Assembly: GCA_003663695.1 (NCBI GenBank)
Contig: QMUB01000036.1
Location: 1 to 8,336, forward strand
Length of the DNA: 8,336 nt
Origin: Thermococci archaeon
Lineage (GTDB): Archaea > Methanobacteriota_B > Thermococci > Thermococcales > Thermococcaceae
Direction: 5' to 3'
Below, one piece after another: positions 1 through 6,884 of this stretch; position 1 is the first letter of the stretch; each line of letters starts with the position of its first letter. The translations under genes and the position numbers were made by a program. The notes beneath the pieces are model-generated. The model ran no database searches. It worked only from the letters and a program-made list of their open reading frames with translations, and was not told where the DNA came from.

Positions 1-314
1 CTATTGGGGGAGGTCTTGTAGCGGAGTTTCCCGACTTTATGGCCCCTTCTCTTGAGCTCGTTCAGGGCTTTTAAGTTCGACCAGAGCTGGTGGTTCACCA
101 TTTGAAGGACTTTTGAATACACTCTGTTGAGCTCGGGGTTCTCCTTCTTCAGCTCGACGATAAGCCGTTGGGTATCATATTTTCTGAGATTTGGGTTTTC
201 TCGCTTGGCTTTCAATAACTGGTTGTAGAGCCATCGGCAGAGCTCCATATGTTGGAGCATCGTTTCCTGCTGGGCTTTTGATGGATAAATGCGGAAGCGG
301 TAAGAGGTTATCAC
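1..314 (-). CDS. tnpB: TnpB, RNA-guided nuclease of the IS605 family, N-terminal part (runs off the window)
   Basis: I read this frame manually; it begins at GTG 314-312 and stays open to base 1, giving about 104 residues. It starts VITSYRFRIYPSKAQQ, followed by MELCRWLYNQLL, the characteristic N-terminal pattern of the TnpB/OrfB helix-turn-helix region (YRxYP, then CRWxYN). The GTG overlaps the tnpA stop as GTGA, and a purine-rich GGGGGAG lies about 6 nt upstream, so translation is probably coupled to tnpA. TnpB proteins of this family are omega-RNA-guided DNA endonucleases related to Cas12. The RuvC and zinc-finger parts that would show activity are in the C-terminal region not present here, so intactness cannot be judged. 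No frameshift is seen in the visible part. Confidence 0.88.
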   Translation of the reverse strand, partial: MITSYRFRIYPSKAQQETMLQHMELCRWLYNQLLKAKRENPNLRKYDTQRLIVELKKENPELNRVYSKVLQMVNHQLWSNLKALNELKRRGHKVGKLRYKTSPN

Positions 315-721
315 TTTTTCTCCCCCTGACTCTCGACGTATGCTTTGAGAACGTCGAGCGTCACTTGGCCCGAGGTTGCGAGGAAGTATGAGGGTGACCA
401 GAAAGCGTTCCTCCACAGTTTCTCTTTCACTTCAGGGAAGTTTCTGCGTATTTCTCGGGAGGTTATGGTTTTGAGGGCGTTGATGTATTTTGGTATGTTG
501 AGAGTGGGGTTTGCTTTGAAGAGTATGTGAACGTGATCTTGGTCGGTTTCTATGGTAAGGATTTCTACCTCGTGCGTTTCCGAGATTTCGTGGATTTTCT
601 GCTTCAGGAAATCTATTATCCTGTCGTCCGTAAAAACCTTCCTCCTGTATTTAACGACCAAAATTAGGTGATAATACAGTGCGTAGACCGAGTGCGCCCC
701 TCTGTCGAGTTTGTATCTCAT
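311..721 (-). CDS. tnpA: IS200/IS605 family Y1 transposase TnpA (HUH single-strand transposase)
   Basis: The 136-residue product has the usual length for Y1 transposases, which cut and rejoin single-stranded DNA at the element ends as dimers. The HUH metal-binding motif is H63-V-H65 in the stretch QDHVHILF. The catalytic tyrosine is most likely Y128 in LKAYVESQG near the C-terminus. The N-terminal strand HSVYALYYHLILVVKYRRKVF is typical of the family (shown here in short for recognition; it spans residues 10-30). All expected motifs are present and the frame is intact, so the enzyme is probably functional. The ATG is preceded by GGGG 5 nt upstream (730-727) and by a TATA-like box at 752-761. 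The start codon lies in one arm of a perfect 9-bp inverted repeat. The stop overlaps the tnpB start. Confidence 0.95.
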   Translation of the reverse strand: MRYKLDRGAHSVYALYYHLILVVKYRRKVFTDDRIIDFLKQKIHEISETHEVEILTIETDQDHVHILFKANPTLNIPKYINALKTITSREIRRNFPEVKEKLWRNAFWSPSYFLATSGQVTLDVLKAYVESQGEKK

Positions 722-748
722 AGTTACCCCATAACAACTGTAACTATG
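719..748 (-). promoter_or_regulatory. Perfect 9-bp inverted repeat spanning the tnpA start codon
   Basis: CATAGTTAC at 719-727 is repeated as its exact reverse complement GTAACTATG at 740-748, with a 12-nt spacer. One arm contains the tnpA ATG, and the putative ribosome binding GGGG (727-730) is at the arm/loop boundary. In a transcript containing both arms this hairpin would hide the start codon. If transcription begins about 25 nt after the TATA-like box (near 731), only one arm would be in the mRNA, and the repeat would instead be a DNA site for a repressor or for TnpA. The repeat is seen directly; either role is inference. Confidence 0.6.
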
Positions 749-751
749 CAG

Positions 752-761
752 GTATTTAAGG
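752..761 (-). promoter_or_regulatory. TATA-like promoter element for tnpA-tnpB
   Basis: On the minus strand this reads CTTAAATACC, close to the archaeal TATA consensus, and is located about 30 nt upstream of the tnpA ATG. The predicted start is near 731, which would give a leader of about ten nucleotides, normal for Thermococcales. No transcription data support it. Confidence 0.5.
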
Positions 762-765
762 CTTT

Positions 766-808
766 CGGGCTTTCATCCCCTCCCTTTCGGAAGGGGACTT
801 TCCGCCCG
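766..808 (-). repeat. IS left-end stem-loop (8-bp stem with GAAA loop plus 5-bp outer stem)
   Basis: Read on the minus (transposase) strand, CCCCTTCC (796-789) pairs with GGGAGGGG (784-777) across a GAAA loop (788-785). This gives eight pairs with a single G-T wobble. An outer stem CGGGC (808-804) / GCCCG (770-766) encloses it, separated by an asymmetric internal loop of 7 and 6 nt. On the plus strand the wobble becomes a C-A mismatch, so the structure is best formed on the strand that carries the genes. This fits the known strand-specific recognition of imperfect end hairpins by IS200/IS605 TnpA. The family assignment comes from its position; the pairing is seen in the sequence. Confidence 0.75.
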
Positions 809-833
809 ATGAGTTAACAAAATAGGTCAAAAC

Positions 834-886
834 CAAAAAGTAAAAACCGATTACTTGCACTTAAAATGGAAAAAAGAACCGAAAAA
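834..886 (-). terminator. Multi-U-tract terminator downstream of the mutase gene
   Basis: On the minus strand the transcript would pass through four runs of five or six U (886-882, 875-870, 846-842, 839-835) within 53 nt, 57-109 nt after the mutase stop. Archaeal RNA polymerase terminates at such U-runs without a required hairpin. Apart from this, 813-942 shows no gene. Confidence 0.6.
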
Positions 887-942
887 TCTTCATCGCGTTA
901 AAGACCATCAAAGAAATTTGAAAGAAAGCTGAGAATCTCGCC

Positions 943-2628
943 TCAGAATATCAAAGGAGCCCTATATTCTCCCCAGACTTCCCTTAGAACATTTGTAACT
1001 TCTCCAAGGGTTGCGAGGTTCTTGTGGGCCTCTATAATGTACGGCATTAGGTTGACATCCTCTTTCTCTGCAGCCTTCCTAAGAGCGTCTAATGCTTCTT
1101 GGACCTTCTTGTTGTCCCTCTCCTCTCTGAGCTTTCTAATCCTTTCAATCTGCTTCCCCCTTATGCTCGGGTCAACCTTAAGTATTTCAACATCGAGCTC
1201 CTCCTCAACAACGAACTCATTAACACCAACTATGATGCGCTTCTTCTCCTCCACCTCACGCTGGTGCTTATATGAGGAGTCTGCTATTTCCTTTTGAATA
1301 TATCCGCGCTCAATGGCCCTCATCATTCCGCCCATGGCTTCAATCTTCTCGATGTACTTCATGGCTTCCTCTTCGATGTGGTCGGTGAGCCACTCTATGT
1401 AATAGCTGCCTCCAAGTGGGTCGATTGTGTCAACAACGCCACTCTCGTAGGCTATGATCTGCTGTGTCCTAAGGGCTATCCTAACGCTCTTCTCCGTTGG
1501 GAGTGAAAGAGCTTCATCATAGCTGTTTGTGTGTAATGATTGAGTTCCACCCAAAACAGCAGCCAAAGCTTGAATGGCAACCCTAACTATGTTGTTCTCT
1601 GGTTGTTGGGCCGTCAAGGTGGAGCCTCCCGTTTGAGTGTGGAATCTTAAGAGCATTGATTTTGGATTCTTGGCATTGAATTTCTCCTTCATTATCTTTG
1701 CCCATAATCTCCTTGCGGCCCTGAACTTGGCAATCTCCTCAAGGAAGTTGTTGTGAGCGTTGAAGAAGAAGCTCAACCTTGGAGCGAACTTGTCAACGTC
1801 CATACCTCTCGCGATGACAGCTTTGACGTATTCAATACCATCCGCTAATGTGAACGCTACCTCCTGGACTGCATTTGCACCGGCTTCCCTGATGTGGTAA
1901 CCACTTATTGAGATTGGGTTCCATTTTGGAACGTTCTCGGCGCAATACATAATAACATCGGTGGCCAAACGCATTGATGGCTTTGGCGGGAAGATGTAAG
2001 TTCCCCTCGCGATGTACTCTTTGAGGAGATCGTTTTGGACTGTACCTCTGAGGATGTTTTGGGGAACACCCTGCTTTTGGGCGACCAATATGTACATAGC
2101 TAAGAGGTTTGCCGCTGTGGCGTTAATTGTCATCGAAGTTGAGACCTTATCTAAAGGAATTCCATCGAAAAGAATTTCCATATCCCATAAAGAGTCTATC
2201 GCAACACCTACTTTACCCACTTCTCCCTCAGACATTGGGTGGTCGCTATCATAACCAATTTGTGTGGGCAGGTCAAAAGCAACGCTCAATCCTGTTTGTC
2301 CTTGGGAGAGGAGGTATTTATACCTTTTATTGCTCTCTTCGGCGGTTCCAAATCCTGCATACTGCCTCATCGTCCAGAATCTTCCTCTATACATTGTCGG
2401 GTAAACGCCCCTCGTGAAGGGATATTGACCAGGGAAGTTGAGCTTTTCTAAGTAGTCCCATTCTTCCAAATCCGCGGGGGTGTAAGTCCTTTTAATCTCA
2501 AAGCCGTCATCTGTCATGAATTTTTCCCTTCTCTCGGGTCTCTTAGCGATGAGCGGTTTTACAGCTTTTTCTTCCCATTCCTTCTCAGCCTTCTTAATTT
2601 CCTCCACCTTCTCTTTCTCAAAAGTCAT
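943..2628 (-). CDS. mcmA: Methylmalonyl-CoA mutase large (alpha) subunit, catalytic domain only
   Basis: This enzyme interconverts (R)-methylmalonyl-CoA and succinyl-CoA using adenosylcobalamin. The 561-residue product covers the substrate-binding TIM barrel but ends without the C-terminal B12-binding domain (no DxHxxG module). It must therefore pair with a separate small subunit, as known for archaeal split mutases; that gene is not in this window. Numbering from the upstream GTG, the substrate-recognition residues match mutases: Y83 in YPTMY, R223 in PSMR and H248 in SISGYH. Isobutyryl-CoA mutases instead have Phe and Gln at the first two positions. Other family blocks are [17 protein letters not shown] and [15 protein letters not shown] chose the ATG at 2628 because a good GGTGGT site lies 6-7 nt before it; the upstream GTG at 2637 would lie inside that site. 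The gene appears complete and transcribed alone. Confidence 0.95.
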   Translation of the reverse strand: MTFEKEKVEEIKKAEKEWEEKAVKPLIAKRPERREKFMTDDGFEIKRTYTPADLEEWDYLEKLNFPGQYPFTRGVYPTMYRGRFWTMRQYAGFGTAEESNKRYKYLLSQGQTGLSVAFDLPTQIGYDSDHPMSEGEVGKVGVAIDSLWDMEILFDGIPLDKVSTSMTINATAANLLAMYILVAQKQGVPQNILRGTVQNDLLKEYIARGTYIFPPKPSMRLATDVIMYCAENVPKWNPISISGYHIREAGANAVQEVAFTLADGIEYVKAVIARGMDVDKFAPRLSFFFNAHNNFLEEIAKFRAARRLWAKIMKEKFNAKNPKSMLLRFHTQTGGSTLTAQQPENNIVRVAIQALAAVLGGTQSLHTNSYDEALSLPTEKSVRIALRTQQIIAYESGVVDTIDPLGGSYYIEWLTDHIEEEAMKYIEKIEAMGGMMRAIERGYIQKEIADSSYKHQREVEEKKRIIVGVNEFVVEEELDVEILKVDPSIRGKQIERIRKLREERDNKKVQEALDALRKAAEKEDVNLMPYIIEAHKNLATLGEVTNVLREVWGEYRAPLIF

Positions 2629-2660
2629 GAACACCACCTTAAGCTATTATGCTCCAAGCC

Positions 2661-2674
2661 TATAAAAACCTTTT
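2661..2674 (-). promoter_or_regulatory. TATA/BRE promoter of the mutase gene
   Basis: On the minus strand the sequence is AAAAGGTTTTTATA: a purine-rich BRE-like block directly followed by a TATA box. Transcription would begin near 2640, leaving a leader of about 12 nt that contains the GGTGGT ribosome binding site. This promoter indicates that the mutase is expressed independently of the ABC operon 95 bp upstream. The leader is too short for a cobalamin riboswitch. Confidence 0.6.
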
Positions 2675-2732
2675 ACATTGGGAAAAATGGGGCTTGGTAT
2701 TGGATAATTTGTCCAGCCCTAGAGATGGAAGC

Positions 2733-4892
2733 TCATCCTAACTTCTTCTCAAGCCATATGACCCCGATTAAAAGAGCCAGAAGACCGAGAACAGCCAGAT
2801 AAATGACTCTTGAGCTCAGTTCCCTAACTCCAAGTTCTCCTCCCTTCACATTAAATTTCATCGTGACATTTCCCTCTCCGATAATGGCGACCGCTATGAA
2901 GTCTTCGTAGCTCCTTATTTCTAAGGCTCCCTGAATTTCCTCTCCACGGCCTTTAAAAGCCCCTTTAAAGTTTGTTGAGAGTGGATCAAAGTCCTCTTTT
3001 TCTCTGTTGAGGGTAAAGTAGTATGCCCTGACCTCAACATCCCTGCTGGAGCTCACGGAAATTTCGAGAGTCTTACCCCTCAGAGAGCTCGCGTTTATTA
3101 TGAATGTTCTCAATCCCTCTCCGAACTCCTTTCTCTTGACTTCAAATGTGATGTTTTTGGGAACTTCGAGGTAATCGGCCACGAGGAGGATTGAGTTGAA
3201 GTAGCCCCCTCCTTCTATCATGAGCATGAATTTGCTCTGATTGAATATCACATAGTCACTCCTCCCCTTTCCCTGTGTGGATGAGGCTATTATTTTCCCC
3301 GAAGTATCCAGAAGATGTATCCTCAAATCTTTGCCCTGTCGTATGTAGTTACCATAGATTATGGCGATTTTCTCCCCTTTCGCCGGCTCAAACACAAAGG
3401 GAGGGGTTATATCCTTTCCAACAACCTTGTAAGGCAAGCCAAGGTGATGATATTCACTTGTATAGTTCATTTTAGCGAGCCAGTTATCACCATAGACAGG
3501 CAGAATTCCAATTCCACTAACTTCAAGCTCCAGGGGGATTTTAATTCCGTTGATGGTGACATTAAACTTAAATGGCTTATTTAGGGTAAATCCCTGCGGT
3601 AAATTGGGGAGCTGAAGAAGGAGAACCACTTGGGTGCTCTTGACCACATTCAGCTGCTTGACCTCCGCCTCGTTATAATAGAACGATGCCCTTATGGAAT
3701 CGGGAAGTCCCTCCACACCAAGCTTAACATTTCCGTTCCCGTTTATGAGTAGTGTGTAGCTCGTCTTTCCCCCCAAAATGCCCTTTGCATAGGAATTGAG
3801 AGCTTTGACATCCAAACCCGTTTTTAAAGATACTGGAAACGTGGATGAGTATGTCCCCGAACTGATGGCTATGGTTAGGAATTCCGCATCCTCGGGGACT
3901 TCAAACTCAACGAGACCTTCTTTATCCGGATCTATCTCAATGCTCCTGTAGTAGGGCTCCCCCACTATGAAGGAATTTTGATAAACACTCACCTTCCCGA
4001 CAAATTTTCCCTTACCCTCATTTTTGAGCCATATTCTAAGCTTATCCTTCTCCTTTTCCACTTTCACGAGCGAGATCACAGGGGTTTCAAAGTAAAAGCT
4101 CTCCTGTTTGATAACTCCATAGTCAATTACAAGGGCCCCCTGATTTATATTACTCTCGAAGGAAACTTCTTTTTCCTCTCCTCTTTCAAGTGTTATCCCC
4201 TTTTTCTCCACGGTTAATCCATTGAAGAGGAGCTTTAAAGTAACATTAGCTGGATCACCGTGATTCTTAAGCTTGACGTGAATTCTATCATCCTTCCAGA
4301 GGTTCTCTAGTGAAATGAGCTCTTCGAAGGATTCTATTGTAACGGTCTTGGATATTTTGTTCTCCTCAGCGGTTACATTTATCTGGTTGGAGGGTACCTT
4401 TACTTTTAAAGTGATGCTTTCTCCCCTTTTCAGAAAAATCGGGCGTTCTTCTACGGGCAGTCCTTGGGAGGAGATGATCAAAGTATCATTGAGATCGTAG
4501 TATCCTGTGTTGATGATCCTGAGCTTCACATAGGTATCAAAAGCCTCCAGGATCTCAACTTTAAAGTCCTTCTTTTTTAAGACCTCTGTTTTTGAATAGT
4601 TTCCGCTTAGATGCAGCGTTAAAATCATTTTCTGGGGATCCAATCGACCCACTGTATAGTTAACCCCGTTCACATAAAGGCTCTCTCCAAAGGTTAAACC
4701 CTTTAAAACACTCCCATTGGGAGTCTCCACCATTAAAAGAACCAAATTCGGATTATTCTGAGCCACATCGAAGCTTACTCTGCTGTTGTCCACTATGAGA
4801 ACCTCATCCATTCCCAGGTCTATGGATAGGGCAAATACATTTCCGGCAAAGAGGAGCAGGATGAAGGGAATAATCACCTTTTTCATGTTCAT
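2733..4892 (-). CDS. ABC-linked exported protein with Ig-like/CARDB-like repeats and C-terminal membrane anchor
   Basis: Not recognised as a named protein. It has 719 residues: a signal peptide (KK then the hydrophobic run VIIPFILLLFAGNVFALS, residues 4-23), a long beta-rich region, a hydrophobic segment (about 696-714) and a short positive tail (EKKLG). It should therefore sit outside the membrane, anchored at the C-terminus. Three similar units are visible near 119-170, 203-250 and 283-335, each with 'lxNxG' then 'LxRGE'-like or 'IxPDKE'-like turns, resembling CARDB/NEW3 modules; residues 375-460 look like a fourth. Twelve N-X-S/T sequons suggest heavy N-glycosylation. The start overlaps the permease stop as ATGA, with GGAG at 4901-4904. 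The close coupling implies it works with this transporter as an extracytoplasmic partner or receptor. No substrate-binding family is recognisable. A second ATG at 4886 is possible. Confidence 0.85.
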   Translation of the reverse strand: MNMKKVIIPFILLLFAGNVFALSIDLGMDEVLIVDNSRVSFDVAQNNPNLVLLMVETPNGSVLKGLTFGESLYVNGVNYTVGRLDPQKMILTLHLSGNYSKTEVLKKKDFKVEILEAFDTYVKLRIINTGYYDLNDTLIISSQGLPVEERPIFLKRGESITLKVKVPSNQINVTAEENKISKTVTIESFEELISLENLWKDDRIHVKLKNHGDPANVTLKLLFNGLTVEKKGITLERGEEKEVSFESNINQGALVIDYGVIKQESFYFETPVISLVKVEKEKDKLRIWLKNEGKGKFVGKVSVYQNSFIVGEPYYRSIEIDPDKEGLVEFEVPEDAEFLTIAISSGTYSSTFPVSLKTGLDVKALNSYAKGILGGKTSYTLLINGNGNVKLGVEGLPDSIRASFYYNEAEVKQLNVVKSTQVVLLLQLPNLPQGFTLNKPFKFNVTINGIKIPLELEVSGIGILPVYGDNWLAKMNYTSEYHHLGLPYKVVGKDITPPFVFEPAKGEKIAIIYGNYIRQGKDLRIHLLDTSGKIIASSTQGKGRSDYVIFNQSKFMLMIEGGGYFNSILLVADYLEVPKNITFEVKRKEFGEGLRTFIINASSLRGKTLEISVSSSRDVEVRAYYFTLNREKEDFDPLSTNFKGAFKGRGEEIQGALEIRSYEDFIAVAIIGEGNVTMKFNVKGGELGVRELSSRVIYLAVLGLLALLIGVIWLEKKLG

Positions 4893-5677
4893 CCCTCATA
4901 CTCCTTTCTGTAGAGTGCCAAAAGTGTGAGAACAAGGCTCATCAGGATAACACTCAAAAAAAAGAGGGCGCTCATATTGGGGTCTCCTTTGTAGCTATCT
5001 AGCCCGGTATGAAGGGTAAAGCCCTTTTTTAAAAGAACTCCTATCTGATAGCTCAAATTAAAGCGCTCAGGGTCGTCAAAGAATGGCAGCTGCGGGAGTA
5101 TGAACTGTGCTGCAAAGACCAATCCAAAGCTCGCCAAGGAGGCATAGAGAGGTCTGGATAATATGACGGAGAGAAGCATTGAAAATGCTCCCAAACTTCC
5201 CAGTACAAGTATCGTGATGCCGGTGGCAAAGAGGAGATCATCAAATGTTGCCCTAAATCCCTCAAAGCCTGATTTGTAGAGGAGAACCATGTAAATCTGC
5301 ATGATTAGATAGGGGATTCCAAATATAATCACCATTGCCGTGACCCCTGAAAAGAACTTACCGATGACTATTTCGCTTTTCTTTATCGGCTTCGTGAGAA
5401 GGATCCTTATGGTGCCCCTGTCTATCTCGCTTGCCAGCAGATCGCTCATTATTATGATAACTACAAGCTGACCTATCACACTAGCCCAGAAGTTTATCAG
5501 GAACTGGGAGACGTTTATCTGGAAGGAAATTTCCAAAGCTTTTGCGCTGTATTCGGTTATTTCCTCGTGGGTGAAGAAGTAAACTATAACGGGAAGAAGC
5601 ATTAGAGCTAGCATGACTTTAAGCCTGCGGGACTTCAGAAGCCTGTATACCTCGTTTAGGTAAAGAACGCTAATCAC
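4889..5677 (-). CDS. ABC-2 type transporter permease, six transmembrane helices
   Basis: This is an integral membrane subunit of an ABC-2 (exporter-type) transporter. Hydrophobic segments lie near residues 24-39, 68-84, 114-137, 152-176, 181-200 and 239-258, giving six helices (numbering from the upstream GTG at 5686). The strongest family signature is between helices 2 and 3: LLASEIDRGTIRILLTKP, then KKSEIVIGKFF. This matches the 'E-x-GT-x-x-LL-x-x-P-x-x-x-x-x-x-x-GK' pattern of ABC-2 permeases. I prefer the GTG at 5677, which has a strong GGTGAGGA site just before it; the GTG at 5686 has no such site and adds three residues. The gene overlaps the ATPase gene by 8 bp (17 bp with the longer start) and overlaps the exported-protein gene by 4 bp. 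Substrate unknown. Confidence 0.9.
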   Translation of the reverse strand: MISVLYLNEVYRLLKSRRLKVMLALMLLPVIVYFFTHEEITEYSAKALEISFQINVSQFLINFWASVIGQLVVIIIMSDLLASEIDRGTIRILLTKPIKKSEIVIGKFFSGVTAMVIIFGIPYLIMQIYMVLLYKSGFEGFRATFDDLLFATGITILVLGSLGAFSMLLSVILSRPLYASLASFGLVFAAQFILPQLPFFDDPERFNLSYQIGVLLKKGFTLHTGLDSYKGDPNMSALFFLSVILMSLVLTLLALYRKEYEG

Positions 5678-6608
5678 TCTCCTCACCTATGTTAAACTTT
5701 TCCATGAGGATTCTCTCAAGGGGACTCGTGTGGGGTCTAAAGAGCTTTAAGCGAATGCCCTGGGAGCTCAGATACTTCGGAAACTGCAGGAAAAATTCAT
5801 CCAGGAATCTTGGATCTACCTGAACCCTCAACATTCCATCCTCTTCCCAGGATTCCCGGACATAAGGCTTTTCCCTCAGGAATTTGAGTGCCCCTACATT
5901 ATCCGACGTCGCAACATCGTATTCATTCTCCTCTATCCTAGTGAGCTCGCTTATTCTACCTTGAGCTATCAGGCGCCCCTGATTGATTAGACCAACGTAG
6001 TTGCACATCTTCTCAACCTCACTGACTATGTGGGAGCTCACAAAAATTGTCTTCCCCTCCTTTGCGAGGGATATAATTTTGCCTATGAATTCAATTCTCC
6101 CGAGGGGGTCGAGATTTGCCGTAGGCTCATCAAGTATTAGGAGCTCAGGGTTTCCAATTAAAGCGGATGCAAAGGCAACCCTCTGCTTCTGTCCCGAGGA
6201 AAGCTCCTTTATTTTATTTAAAGCCAGCCTGCCAACTCCAACATATTTCATTAGCTCCTTTGCCTGCTCCCTTGTCTCCTCTTTCCCAAGTCCGGAGAGC
6301 CTCCCCATATAAGTCAAGAACTCAAAAATCGTCATATCTTCGTATGCTATGGGGACTTCAGGCATGTATCCAACACTCTTCATGATTTCAACCCTTTCCC
6401 GGGGCATTTCCATCTCAAAGATTTTTATCTCTCCATAGGTTGGTCTCAATGCAGCTGTGAGCATTTTTATTGTGGTGGTTTTACCGGCCCCATTGGGTCC
6501 GAGAAAGCCGTAGACAACTCCTTTTGGGACATTCAAATTGAGATGATAAACTATGTTTCTCTTTCCGAAGAATTTGGTGAGGTCTTTGGTTTTTATGACA
6601 TGAACCAT
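5670..6608 (-). CDS. ABC transporter ATP-binding protein (ABC-2/NatA-like)
   Basis: A cytoplasmic ATPase that powers the adjacent permease. Numbering from the preferred ATG at 6608 (312 residues), Walker A is GPNGAGKTT (37-45), the signature is LSSGQ (136-140), Walker B is LLILDEP (156-162) with catalytic Glu161, the D-loop is ANLDP and the switch His is H193 in SSHIVSEVE. The Q-loop position reads GYMPE, with Glu where Gln is common; this is seen in other ABC-2 ATPases. After the ABC fold there is an extra domain of about 85 residues (about 228-312), typical of DUF4162-like tails, function unclear. The frame extends upstream to a TTG at 6632, but the ATG at 6608 with GGTG about 8 nt before it is the better start. 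First gene of the three-gene operon. Confidence 0.93.
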   Translation of the reverse strand: MVHVIKTKDLTKFFGKRNIVYHLNLNVPKGVVYGFLGPNGAGKTTTIKMLTAALRPTYGEIKIFEMEMPRERVEIMKSVGYMPEVPIAYEDMTIFEFLTYMGRLSGLGKEETREQAKELMKYVGVGRLALNKIKELSSGQKQRVAFASALIGNPELLILDEPTANLDPLGRIEFIGKIISLAKEGKTIFVSSHIVSEVEKMCNYVGLINQGRLIAQGRISELTRIEENEYDVATSDNVGALKFLREKPYVRESWEEDGMLRVQVDPRFLDEFFLQFPKYLSSQGIRLKLFRPHTSPLERILMEKFNIGEESD

Positions 6609-6668
6609 ACTCGACACCATCATCCCAGTCAAAATCTTTATCTTAGCATATAGATGTTAGTCTGAAAG

Positions 6669-6680
6669 CTTTAAATATGT
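6669..6680 (-). promoter_or_regulatory. Likely promoter of the ABC operon
   Basis: The minus strand reads CATATTTAAAGC preceded by GGGAAA, a good TATA/BRE combination. Transcription would start near 6648, about 40 nt before the ATPase ATG. The core is nearly palindromic (GCTTTAAATATG on the plus strand, preceded by TGAAA), so it could also direct transcription rightwards from about 6700. Confidence 0.5.
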
Positions 6681-6704
6681 TTCCCAAATGTTTGAAGTAA
6701 TTAA

Positions 6705-6884
6705 AAGTGCCTGAAGCATGCAAAAGAGCACTTCAAGCTCATCAAGGACGTTGCAGTTAAGATAAAGAAATTGTGTATAATCAACGACTTATCATGGTTC
6801 AAAAGTTGGTATGATAACACCATTCATAGTTCCTTTCTCTTTTGTTATCATGATAACCAATATGTTACTTTTACGTCATCATAA
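6705..6884 (+). pseudogene. Possible remnant: open frame of 59 codons without a start codon
   Basis: Between TAA at 6702-6704 and TAA at 6882-6884 one plus-strand frame is open. Its first half reads like a real helix-forming protein segment (KHAKEHFKLIKDVAVKIKKL), while the second half is Cys/Tyr/Phe-rich and unconvincing. There is no ATG or GTG near its beginning, only CTG at 6711. I do not recognise the family. It could be the decayed end of a gene displaced when the HEPN cassette arrived, or chance. Confidence 0.25.
6789..6857 (+). promoter_or_regulatory. Operator-like repeats upstream of the HEPN/MNT cassette
   Basis: A perfect 14-bp palindrome GTTATCATGATAAC occupies 6844-6857. The same half-sites occur separately upstream: TTATCAT at 6789-6795 and ATGATAAC at 6811-6818, forming a spaced inverted pair. 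A degenerate copy, ATAATAAC, lies at 6881-6888 just before the ribosome binding site. Such arrays between promoter and first gene commonly bind autoregulators, as in toxin-antitoxin operons. Neither encoded protein has an obvious DNA-binding domain, so the binder is unknown. A weak TATA-like sequence TATAATC at 6775-6781 might be the promoter. Confidence 0.5.

Larger units (their letters stand above)
1..812 (-). mobile_element. IS200/IS605-family insertion sequence, left part (tnpA + tnpB, truncated by window edge)
   Basis: The segment carries a Y1 HUH transposase gene (tnpA) followed on the same strand by a tnpB gene, the standard order of IS605-type elements. Upstream of tnpA lies a strong imperfect stem-loop (766-808), as expected for the left end, because these elements end in subterminal hairpins and not in terminal inverted repeats. 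The outer boundary near 812 is an estimate: I placed it just outside the hairpin, next to the palindrome GTTAAC at 813-818. The right end, the rest of tnpB and any omega RNA lie outside the window. The element sits about 130 bp downstream of the mutase stop codon, so the mutase gene is not interrupted. Family identity is firm; exact ends are not. Confidence 0.85.

Noticed and set aside
766..808. CRISPR repeat or transcription terminator
   Set aside because: The stem-loop occurs once, has no spacer-repeat periodicity and lies upstream of tnpA with no U-run after it; an IS end explains it better.
929..946. Intrinsic hairpin terminator at the mutase stop (CTGAG/CTCAG)
   Set aside because: Only five pairs, overlapping the stop codon, and no adjacent U-run; the U-tracts farther downstream are more convincing.
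1022..2451. Several plus-strand open frames of 70-96 codons inside the mutase gene
   Set aside because: They lie antisense to a strongly conserved enzyme, have low-complexity products and no ribosome binding sites.
2638..2732. Possible cobalamin riboswitch ahead of the B12-dependent mutase
   Set aside because: The predicted leader is about 12 nt and the whole gap is 95 bp, too short; no B12-box sequence is visible.
3275..4500. Plus-strand open frames of 61-89 codons inside the exported-protein gene
   Set aside because: All are antisense to an intact 719-residue frame with signal peptide and membrane anchor; no independent coding signals.
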